A DNA stretch of 64,000 bases from Roseibaca calidilacus (GTDB lineage Bacteria; Pseudomonadota; Alphaproteobacteria; Rhodobacterales; Rhodobacteraceae). Each line of letters starts with the position of its first letter. The stretch's first letter is position 1. Position numbers and translations under genes: made by a program. The notes beneath the pieces are model-generated. The model made no database searches, was not told the origin of the DNA, and was given only the letters and a program-made list of their open reading frames with translations. The stretch covers positions 310,001 through 374,000 of the forward strand of contig NZ_FBYC01000001.1 in assembly GCF_001517585.1 (NCBI RefSeq), read 5' to 3'. Shown piece by piece: positions 54,303 through 61,093 of this stretch.

Positions 54303-55355
54303 TTATAGGGTGAGCCAGACTTGGAACAGAAGCCCGGATGCAAACGCGCCGCCCAGCGAAATCGCGATATACAGCGCAAACACCCGCAGCTTGACCAGCG
54401 CCCAGACCGCTATCGCGGCGGGCAGCGAGGTCACGCCCCCCGCGATCAGGAACGCCATACCTGCGCCGCCCAACATGCCTTGGTCCATCAGCCCACCGAT
54501 CAGGGGCAGTGCCGCGTAACCGTTGAAATAGGCGGGCACGCCAACCAGCGTGGCAATGGCGATGGGGGTCAGGCCCGCGCCGCCCAGGGTCTGGGTCACC
54601 ATCTCGGCCGGGATATAGGCCAACATCAGGCTTTCCAGAAGGAACGCGAGCGACATCCATTTCAGCAGGAACAGGAAGGTGCGCGTGCCCTCCGTGCGGA
54701 ATTTGGTCACGCGCGCGGGGTCGGTCCAGAAGGCCCAGACAGGCGGCTTTGGGTTGCGCGCCTTGGCACCACCGCAGCCGCCATTGCCAATGCCCTCGCG
54801 CAGCGGGTCACTCAGGCCGCCCGCGCGCACGACCAAATGCACCACCGTGCCGCCCAGCACGCCCATGCCCAGCGCGATCAGGGTTTTGGCCACGGCAAAT
54901 TCCAGCCCCAGCACACCCGTGGTCAGCGCGAACATGGACGGGTCCATCAGCGGAGAGGCCAGCCAGAACGCCATGACCGGCGCCAGCGGCACGCCCATGG
55001 CCAGAAAGGCCGCGATCAGCGGGATCACCCCGCAGGAGCAAAAGGGCGACAACCCGCCCGCCAGCGCGCCCATCGCGATCATCATGGCTGGCGCGCCGGT
55101 AAACGCCTTGGCGATCAGGTTATCCGCGCCGGTTGCCCCCGCCCATGCTGCGATCAGGATGGATGCGGCCAGAAACGGGCCGACCGACAGCAGCGACGCC
55201 ACGACCTTGTCGAAGGACGGCGCAAGCTGGCCGGGGTCTAGAAGCGCGATGGCCAGAACGATCAGCGCAAAGGCCAGCCAGACCCGTTCCTTGCGCCAGA
55301 TATAGGCCCATGCGCTGGCAATTGGGCCGGGGCGGGGCAGGGATTGATCGGTCAT
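54303..55355 (-). CDS. Permease of the ArsP/DUF318 family
   Basis: Membrane protein of 350 residues with about eight hydrophobic segments. GALAGGLSPFCSCGVIPLIAAFLAMGVPLAPVMAFWLASPLMDP is the family hallmark with the CSC pair, and GVPAYFNGYAALPLIGGLMDQGM near residue 265 is its second-half counterpart. A long hydrophilic loop is near 185-220. ArsP exports organoarsenicals, and the downstream-divided ArsR-type gene supports a metalloid or organometal substrate. Confidence 0.88.
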   Translation of the reverse strand: MTDQSLPRPGPIASAWAYIWRKERVWLAFALIVLAIALLDPGQLAPSFDKVVASLLSVGPFLAASILIAAWAGATGADNLIAKAFTGAPAMMIAMGALAGGLSPFCSCGVIPLIAAFLAMGVPLAPVMAFWLASPLMDPSMFALTTGVLGLEFAVAKTLIALGMGVLGGTVVHLVVRAGGLSDPLREGIGNGGCGGAKARNPKPPVWAFWTDPARVTKFRTEGTRTFLFLLKWMSLAFLLESLMLAYIPAEMVTQTLGGAGLTPIAIATLVGVPAYFNGYAALPLIGGLMDQGMLGGAGMAFLIAGGVTSLPAAIAVWALVKLRVFALYIAISLGGAFASGLLFQVWLTL

Positions 55356-55396
55356 ATCTACATCTCCAGAAAAGTAGTTATTTAGCGTAAGCCTGT

Positions 55397-55711
55397 TCAG
55401 GCCGCATCGGTTACAGCGGGCAGGCCGGCACAGCAGTCGGTCAGCAAGAAATCGAGCACATGGCGCAGTTCATCGGTGCGGGCAGAGGTGCGCACCTCGC
55501 GGCCATGACGGGTCTGGGCGATCAGCCCGGCATCCTTCAGGCTGCGCAGATGGTGCGCCAGTGTCGAGAGCGGCATATCCAGATGCGCGGCAATTTCGCC
55601 CACCAGCAGCCCATCGGGGCCTGCGCGCACCAACAGGCGGAACACGTTTAGCCGGGCGGCGTGGCCAAGGGCGGCAAGCGCGATGGCGGCAGAATCGGGT
55701 GTAATACTCAT
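55397..55711 (-). CDS. ArsR family repressor with C-terminal Cys pair
   Basis: Regulator of 104 residues: LAALGHAARLNVFRLLVRAG and GEIAAHLDMPLSTLAHHLRSLKDAGLI are the ArsR winged helix. The C-terminus has TDCCAGL, an adjacent cysteine pair like that in the Acidithiobacillus-type arsenite sensor ArsR. The permease starts 42 bases further on, on the same strand. An ATAACCA dyad at 55721 lies upstream of its start. Confidence 0.88.
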   Translation of the reverse strand: MSITPDSAAIALAALGHAARLNVFRLLVRAGPDGLLVGEIAAHLDMPLSTLAHHLRSLKDAGLIAQTRHGREVRTSARTDELRHVLDFLLTDCCAGLPAVTDAA

Positions 55712-55720
55712 GCGTGAAAA

Positions 55721-55740
55721 ATAACCAAAATTCTGGTTAT
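55721..55740. promoter_or_regulatory. Operator dyad of the ArsR/permease cluster
   Basis: Perfect dyad ATAACCA-N6-TGGTTAT (55721-55740), ten bases upstream of the ArsR-type ATG. Suited to autorepression, released by metalloid binding. Confidence 0.65.
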
Positions 55741-55896
55741 GTAAAGGTATTCTTCATGCGTGGCCCGATCGCCCATCGATGCGCAAGAAATGCAAAGAAA
55801 CCCCCGGCCTTTGCGCAAGTTTGCGGCCATTTTGGCATTGACCCGCCCTGCATGGGCGCTTACTTTCCGCCTACGTTAAAGCAACGGATGGCGGCA

Positions 55897-55947
55897 ATGC
55901 GGAACGCACTTGTAATTGTAGTAGGAAACACGCGCATGGGCCGGTAA
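55897..55947 (+). CDS. ilv leader peptide, Leu-Val-Ile-Val-Val
   Basis: Sixteen-codon reading frame, MRNALVIVVGNTRMGR, ending TAA at 55945. The codons CTT GTA ATT GTA GTA make a run of five branched-chain residues, the product classes of the downstream pathway. Leader peptides of this kind are translated to sense charged Leu, Val or Ile tRNA. An ATG three codons earlier (55888) is an equally good start. It is followed by alternative hairpins and a terminator. Confidence 0.75.
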   Translation: MRNALVIVVGNTRMGR

Positions 55948-55974
55948 CGGACTTCCCAAATGGAACCCATGCGC
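55932..55974 (+). promoter_or_regulatory. Candidate antiterminator stem of the ilv attenuator
   Basis: GCGCATGGG (55932-55940) pairs perfectly with CCCATGCGC (55966-55974), with a smaller TTCC/GGAA stem (55953-55965) inside. The left arm falls in the last codons of the leader peptide, so a ribosome there would block it, while stalling at the Val/Ile codons would leave it free. The right arm overlaps the terminator stem by only two bases, so how far it prevents termination is unclear. Confidence 0.5.
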
Positions 55975-55999
55975 CCCCGAGAAGACCGGGGGCTTTTTT
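55973..55999 (+). terminator. ilv attenuator terminator
   Basis: GCCCCC (55973-55978), nine-base loop, GGGGGC (55988-55993), then six T. It is 54 bases upstream of the ilvB start and so would stop transcripts before the gene, which fits an attenuator. Confidence 0.8.
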
Positions 56000-56053
56000 A
56001 TTGCCGCAACCCGCGCTAAAGCGCCTTTGACATGACGGTGGATGGAGCAAGCG

Positions 56054-57808
56054 ATGACACGTCAGATGACCGGAGCCAAGATGGTGATAGAGGCCCTGAA
56101 AGATCAGGGTGTAGAGGTGGTGTTCGGCTATCCGGGTGGCGCGGTTCTGCCCATCTATGATGAGCTGTTCCAGCAAAACGATATTCGTCATATTCTGGTG
56201 CGCCACGAACAGGGGGCCATCCACGCCGCCGAGGGCTATGCGCGCTCTACCGGCAAACCGGGCGTTGTGCTGGTCACATCCGGCCCGGGTGCCACCAACA
56301 CGGTCACAGGCATTGTCGATGCGCTGATGGATTCGATCCCGATTGTGGTTCTGACGGGGCAAGTGCCCACGTTCATGATCGGGTCTGACGCGTTCCAAGA
56401 AGGTGACACCGTTGGCATTACCCGGCCCTGCACCAAGATGAACTGGCTGGTGAAGGAAACTGACAAGCTGGCGGGCACCATCCATGAGGCGTTCCATGTC
56501 GCCACATCGGGCCGCCCCGGCCCGGTGCTGGTGGATATCCCCAAAGACGTGCAGTTTGCCACCGGGGTCTACAAGGAAAAGGCCGAAACGCGCACCGCGC
56601 ATTATGCGCCGCGCACCAAGGGCGACCCCGAGATGATCGCCCGCATGGTCGAGTTGATCGAGACCGCAGAACGCCCGGTATTCTACACCGGCGGCGGGGT
56701 CATCAATTCGGGCGACCGGGCCACGGAACTGTTGCGCGCTTGGGCAGAGGCGACGGGCTTTCCTGTGACCAGCACGCTGATGGGCTTGGGCTGTTACCCC
56801 GCCAGTGGCAAGGCATGGCTGGGGATGCTGGGCATGCACGGCACCTATCAGGCCAATTGGGCGATGCATGATTGCGACCTGATGCTGAACATTGGCGCCC
56901 GGTTTGATGACCGGATCACGGGCCGGATCAACGCGTTCAGCCCCGGCTCGACCAAGGTGCATATCGACATTGACCCATCGTCCTTGAACAAGGTCATTCA
57001 CACGCATGTGCCCATTGTCGGCGACGTGGCAGAGGTGCTGGAAGAGGCGTTTGCATTGTGGAAATCGCGCGGCTCGAAGGTGAACCGCGAGGCGCTGGCC
57101 AAGTGGTGGAAGCAGATCGACGAATGGCGCGCGGTGGATTGCTTGGCCTACAAGCCCGGCGTGAACGCCATTCGCCCGCAACATGCCGTGGCCCGGCTGG
57201 AAGCGCTGACCAAGGGGATGGACCGCTACATCACCACCGAAGTGGGCCAGCACCAGATGTGGGCAGCGCAGTATCTGGGCTTTGAAGGGCCGAACCGCTG
57301 GATGACCTCTGGGGGCCTCGGGACCATGGGCTATGGCGTGCCTGCGTCCATCGGCGTGCAGATTGCGCACCCGGAGGCGTTGGTCATCAACGTGGCGGGC
57401 GAGGCAAGCTGGCTGATGAACATGCAGGAAATGGGCACGGCGGTTCAGTATCGCGCGCCGGTCAAGCAGTTCATCCTGAACAACGAACGTCTGGGCATGG
57501 TGCGCCAGTGGCAGGAACTGCTGCATGGCGAGCGCTATTCAAGTTCCTGGTCCGAAGCCCTGCCCGATTTCGTCAAGCTGGCCGATGCGTTCGGTTGCAA
57601 GGGCATTCGCTGCGACAACGAGGCCGATCTGGATGACGCGATCCGCGAGATGCTGGCCTATGACGGTCCGGTGATCTTTGATTGCATCGTGGAAAAGCAT
57701 GAAAACTGCTTCCCCATGATCCCCTCGGGCAACGCGCATAACGACATGCTGCTGGGCGATGCGGAAACCCAAGGCGTGATCGGCGCCAAGGGCGCGGTTT
57801 TGGTGTAA
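56054..57808 (+). CDS. ilvB: Acetolactate synthase large subunit
   Basis: Thiamine-diphosphate enzyme of 584 residues making acetolactate or acetohydroxybutyrate for valine, leucine and isoleucine. FGYPGGAVLPIYDEL near residue 25 and RHEQGAIHAAEGYARSTG near 48 carry the catalytic Glu; SGPGATNTVTGI and the ThDP-binding GEASWLMNMQEMGTAVQY region near 453 are standard. ATG 56054 with GGAG six bases upstream is preferred over the ATG at 56042. ilvN follows 9 bases after the stop. Confidence 0.97.
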   Translation: MTRQMTGAKMVIEALKDQGVEVVFGYPGGAVLPIYDELFQQNDIRHILVRHEQGAIHAAEGYARSTGKPGVVLVTSGPGATNTVTGIVDALMDSIPIVVLTGQVPTFMIGSDAFQEGDTVGITRPCTKMNWLVKETDKLAGTIHEAFHVATSGRPGPVLVDIPKDVQFATGVYKEKAETRTAHYAPRTKGDPEMIARMVELIETAERPVFYTGGGVINSGDRATELLRAWAEATGFPVTSTLMGLGCYPASGKAWLGMLGMHGTYQANWAMHDCDLMLNIGARFDDRITGRINAFSPGSTKVHIDIDPSSLNKVIHTHVPIVGDVAEVLEEAFALWKSRGSKVNREALAKWWKQIDEWRAVDCLAYKPGVNAIRPQHAVARLEALTKGMDRYITTEVGQHQMWAAQYLGFEGPNRWMTSGGLGTMGYGVPASIGVQIAHPEALVINVAGEASWLMNMQEMGTAVQYRAPVKQFILNNERLGMVRQWQELLHGERYSSSWSEALPDFVKLADAFGCKGIRCDNEADLDDAIREMLAYDGPVIFDCIVEKHENCFPMIPSGNAHNDMLLGDAETQGVIGAKGAVLV

Positions 57809-57817
57809 GGAAAGAAC

Positions 57818-58378
57818 ATGTCCCCCCTCAATATCCAAAAAGGCGCGTCCAAACATAGCGCCTATGACCTGCGCGACCCGAATGCGGATGTAATTGAAAC
57901 GCATACGCTGGCCGTGATTGTCGATAACGAATCCGGCGTGTTGGCGCGGGTGATCGGGCTGTTTTCGGCGCGTGGCTATAACATCGACAGCTTGACCGTG
58001 GCCGAAGTGGACCATCTGGGCCATCTGTCGCGCATCACTGTGGTCACCTCTGGCACGCCGCAGGTGATTGTCCAGATCAAGGCGCAGTTGGAACGTATGG
58101 TGGTTGTGCACCGCGTGCATGACCTGACGCTGGAAGGCCCGAATGTGCAGCGCGAATTGGCGCTGTTCAAGGTCAAGGGCAGCGGCGAGCACCGGATCGA
58201 AGCCCTGCGCCTGGCAGAGATTTTCCGCGCCAATGTGGTGGATTCCACGCTGGAATCCTTCGTGTTCGAAATGACCGGCACGCCGCAAAAGGTCGATGCT
58301 TTTGCCGAACTGATGCAGCCCTTGGGGTTGATCGAAGTGGCGCGCACCGGAGTTGCCGCTATTTCGCGCGGGGTCTGA
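57818..58378 (+). CDS. ilvN: Acetolactate synthase small subunit
   Basis: Regulatory subunit of 186 residues with an ACT domain (HTLAVIVDNESGVLARVIGLFSARGYNIDSLTVA, about residues 28-61) that binds valine, and the C-terminal region RANVVDSTLESFVFEMTG. Good ribosome site AAGGAAAGAAC. Coding for the pair with ilvB. The symbol ilvH would be equally valid. Confidence 0.96.
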   Translation: MSPLNIQKGASKHSAYDLRDPNADVIETHTLAVIVDNESGVLARVIGLFSARGYNIDSLTVAEVDHLGHLSRITVVTSGTPQVIVQIKAQLERMVVVHRVHDLTLEGPNVQRELALFKVKGSGEHRIEALRLAEIFRANVVDSTLESFVFEMTGTPQKVDAFAELMQPLGLIEVARTGVAAISRGV

Positions 58379-58386
58379 CCCACGCA

Positions 58387-58413
58387 AAAGGCCGCCCAAA
58401 CTGGGCGGCCTTT
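58387..58413. terminator. Bidirectional terminator between ilvN and the FKBP gene
   Basis: AAAGGCCGCCCA, three-base loop, TGGGCGGCCTTT: a perfect 12-base stem with short T-runs each way, in the 55-base convergent gap. Confidence 0.85.
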
Positions 58414-58433
58414 GTCACTCCGGGTCTGTGCCC

Positions 58434-58862
58434 TTAGGTGACAGAGACCAATTCAACCGCAAAGGTCAGATCCTTGCCCGCCAGCGGGTGATTGGCGTCC
58501 AGCGTGACGGTGGTGTCAGTCACTTCGGCCACCTGAACCGGAATTTGCCGACCGTCGGGCGTTTGCATGTTCAGCATGGTGCCGGGATCAAGCGGAATAT
58601 CCGCCGGGATCTGGTCGCGCGGCACATCCTGACGCGCTTCGGCCTGATAGTCGCCATAGGCTTCGGTCGCCGGGATGGTGACGGTTTTCTGTTCGCCCGT
58701 GGCCATGCCGTCGATGGCGCGGTCCAGACCGGGAATGATCTGGCCGGACCCGACGATAAATTCCAACGGGTCACGGCCTTCGGAACTGTCAAAAACAGAA
58801 CCGTCTTCCAACGTGCCGGTATAATGAATGCGAACAGTCTTGCCCGCGGTTGCGTGCGTCAT
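58434..58862 (-). CDS. FKBP-type peptidyl-prolyl isomerase (SlyD-like)
   Basis: Protein of 142 residues of the SlyD/FkpB group. VRIHYTGTLEDGSVFDSSEGRDPLEFIVGSGQIIPGLDRAIDGMATGE gives the FKBP half, and the inserted flap domain spans about residues 65-120 (YGDYQAEARQDVPRDQIP). NHPLAGKDLTFAVELVSV is the typical end. Helps folding at prolines. The frame extends beyond ATG 58862 without homology. Confidence 0.93.
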   Translation of the reverse strand: MTHATAGKTVRIHYTGTLEDGSVFDSSEGRDPLEFIVGSGQIIPGLDRAIDGMATGEQKTVTIPATEAYGDYQAEARQDVPRDQIPADIPLDPGTMLNMQTPDGRQIPVQVAEVTDTTVTLDANHPLAGKDLTFAVELVSVT

Positions 58863-59022
58863 GGGGTATCCTTCCAGATGTGGGGAGTGGGTTGGGCGAG
58901 GCGCGCAATCTCGCGCGGTAACTCTGGCCCCAATGCTGCCCGGAGTGTAAACCCCGCCGCTTTTGGGCGCTTGACCCCCCCGTTTCGGCGCGCCATACCC
59001 CCGCCGCGACAAGAGGTGCAAG

Positions 59023-59721
59023 ATGACCGAACAGGCACGCAATTTCTACGGGCGGATCAAGGGCAAGGCCCTGAAACCGGCGCAAAAACGGTATCTGGAC
59101 GAAGATCTGCCGGCACTCGAATTGCATGGCGTCAACCGCGAGGAAAACCCGGACCGCCAGACCGTGGACGCGAAGGGGTTTTTCGCCCAGCCGCGGCCCT
59201 TGTGGCTGGAAATCGGCTTTGGGGGCGGCGAACACCTTGTGTATCAGGCCAAGCGCAACCCCGAGATCGGGATCATTGGCTGCGAGCCTTATTTGAACGG
59301 CGTGGCCATGGCGCTGGGCAAGATCAAGGCGGCAGGGGTGTCGAACCTGCGCCTTTATACATGGGACGTGCGCGACCTGTTCGACGTGCTGCCCGATGCC
59401 TGCCTTGAGCGTGCCTTTCTGCTGTATCCCGACCCATGGCCCAAGGTGCGCCACCACCGCCGCCGCTTCGTGACACCCGACCACCTGCTGCCCTTGGCGC
59501 GGGTGATGGTGCCCGGCGGGATCTTGCGCGTTGCGACGGATATTGTCGACTATGTCCGCCAGACCATGGAAGAAGTGCCCCAAGCCGGGTTCGACTGCCT
59601 GTCACCGGACCCAGAGGAATGGCATATCCCATGGGAAGACTGGGTTTCGACCCGGTATGAGCAAAAAGCACTGCGCGAGGGGCGGCGCCCGCATTACCTG
59701 ACCTTCCGGCGGCAAGGCTAG
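59023..59721 (+). CDS. trmB: tRNA (guanine-N7-)-methyltransferase
   Basis: Makes m7G46 in tRNA. WLEIGFGGGEHLVYQAKRNP near residue 61 is the SAM site, and LLYPDPWPKVRHHRRRFV near 136 is the TrmB signature. Length 232 residues is normal. ATG after AAGAGGTG. Confidence 0.96.
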   Translation: MTEQARNFYGRIKGKALKPAQKRYLDEDLPALELHGVNREENPDRQTVDAKGFFAQPRPLWLEIGFGGGEHLVYQAKRNPEIGIIGCEPYLNGVAMALGKIKAAGVSNLRLYTWDVRDLFDVLPDACLERAFLLYPDPWPKVRHHRRRFVTPDHLLPLARVMVPGGILRVATDIVDYVRQTMEEVPQAGFDCLSPDPEEWHIPWEDWVSTRYEQKALREGRRPHYLTFRRQG

Positions 59722-59777
59722 GGGCGCGCGGCATATCGCGCGAAACCGGGGTTCGGTATTGCGCAACAAGATGTGCG

Positions 59778-60500
59778 CTAGGGGCTTGCCAGTTTGCGCA
59801 TTGCGCCGACAAAAGTAATGCCGTGGTCAAACTGCCCGTAGCGCAGGAATTCCAACACTTCGGCCATCACCACCGGGTTCGACATGATAAAGGTGTGGCT
59901 GGCCGCCAGCACGATATGGTCGGTCATCCCTGCCAGTTTGGTGCTTTCGACCGACACTTTGCCGTCATCCACCCCGTCAATCAGCGCAGAGGTGATGGGG
60001 TTCAGCGACAAATCCCCCGCCACGACACCCAGTTCGTAATCCGGGAAAGCGGGCAACTGGTTGGGGGTTGCGTCTTTTTGCGTGCCCAGTTCCAGCCCGG
60101 CGGGGCCGTTCAGCCATTCGAACGCGTCGATATCGGAAAGTACATCGACCAGTTCAGACCCATGGTTGGGCGGGGCCAGCATGACCACACGGCCCATCTG
60201 CGCGGGCCGGTGGCGGGCCAGCCATCCGCGCGCCAGAATCCCGCCCATGGAATGGGTCACGAAATGCACTGGCGCCGTGCCGCAGGCCGCAACGCTTTCG
60301 CCCACATGGTCCAGCAATTCGGCAATGGGTTTTGCGGTCGAAGGGTAGCCGTGGTTGACCACGGTGTAGCCGTGCAATTTCAGGGTTTCTTCCATGACCA
60401 ACATGGAATTTTCCGTCCGCGCCAGACCGTGCAGCAGCACAACGCAATCGGCCATGGCCGTTCCCGGCAGCAACAGCAGTGACAGGATAATCGCTTTCAT
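59778..60500 (-). CDS. Exported alpha/beta hydrolase, lipase-like
   Basis: Protein of 240 residues with a signal peptide ([15 protein letters not shown]). [14 protein letters not shown] near residue 20 is the oxyanion hole region, [12 protein letters not shown] near 84 holds the nucleophilic Ser, and [12 protein letters not shown] near 200 supplies the probable His. The motif set resembles the LipA/triacylglycerol lipase-like families. Substrate unknown; monocistronic. Confidence 0.88.
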   Translation of the reverse strand: MKAIILSLLLLPGTAMADCVVLLHGLARTENSMLVMEETLKLHGYTVVNHGYPSTAKPIAELLDHVGESVAACGTAPVHFVTHSMGGILARGWLARHRPAQMGRVVMLAPPNHGSELVDVLSDIDAFEWLNGPAGLELGTQKDATPNQLPAFPDYELGVVAGDLSLNPITSALIDGVDDGKVSVESTKLAGMTDHIVLAASHTFIMSNPVVMAEVLEFLRYGQFDHGITFVGAMRKLASP

Positions 60501-60547
60501 TGCGTTTATATAGTAGGGCAGGGCACCGCTTGCCAGAGGACGCCGCC

Positions 60548-60997
60548 ATGACCTTTCCCCGCCTTGCCGTGCGCGCGCTGATTGTTCACGCGGGCCGGTT
60601 GCTGATTGTCAACGCATGGCCCGACGGCAAGAGCGACCTGTGGTGCGCGCCCGGTGGCGGGGTTGTGCGGGGCGCGTCGCTGCCCGACAACCTGAAGCGC
60701 GAGCTCTATGAGGAATGCGGGTTGCAGATTGCCGTGGGCGCGCCCTGCCTTGTGAACGAATTTCACGACCCGAAGGGCAGCTTTCATCAGGTCGACATCT
60801 ATTTTTACGCGCGCATCACCGGCGGGCAGATCGACCCGGCATGGTCCGACCCCGAAGGCGTGGTGACACAGCGCCGTTTCGTGACCGAAGCGGAACTGCG
60901 GGCCTTGCGCTTCAAGCCCGACAGCCTGCCCGACCTGGCCTTTCATGGCGGGCAGATGGCCGCGTTTTATGACCCTTTGGAACCGATCGTTCTGTAG
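60548..60997 (+). CDS. Nudix hydrolase
   Basis: Protein of 149 residues with a Nudix box [24 protein letters not shown] near residue 38 and the rest of the fold intact. The start [13 protein letters not shown] at 60548 is preferred over 60500, which lies opposite the lipase start. Substrate unknown. Confidence 0.88.
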   Translation: MTFPRLAVRALIVHAGRLLIVNAWPDGKSDLWCAPGGGVVRGASLPDNLKRELYEECGLQIAVGAPCLVNEFHDPKGSFHQVDIYFYARITGGQIDPAWSDPEGVVTQRRFVTEAELRALRFKPDSLPDLAFHGGQMAAFYDPLEPIVL

Positions 60998-61093
60998 GCG
61001 GCGCGCGGCGGGGTGCATTGACATTCCCCCCTTGCGTCTCACATGTAAGCGCGCATCACCGGGGTAATCCCGCAAGACAGATTTGAGGAATTC

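Larger units (their letters stand above)
55712..56053. other. 342-base region upstream of ilvB
   Basis: No protein gene besides the leader peptide is supported. It holds the ArsR dyad (55721-55740), the leader peptide (55897-55947), a 9-base stem (55932-55974) and the ilv terminator (55973-55999). An in-frame opening at 55714 would extend the leader peptide upstream, but residues before 55888 show no family. Confidence 0.6.

Noticed and set aside
55871-57526. Long minus-strand open frame (551 codons) opposite ilvB
   Set aside because: Shadow of the catalytic subunit of acetolactate synthase; it has no recognisable motif and would cover the ilv attenuator.
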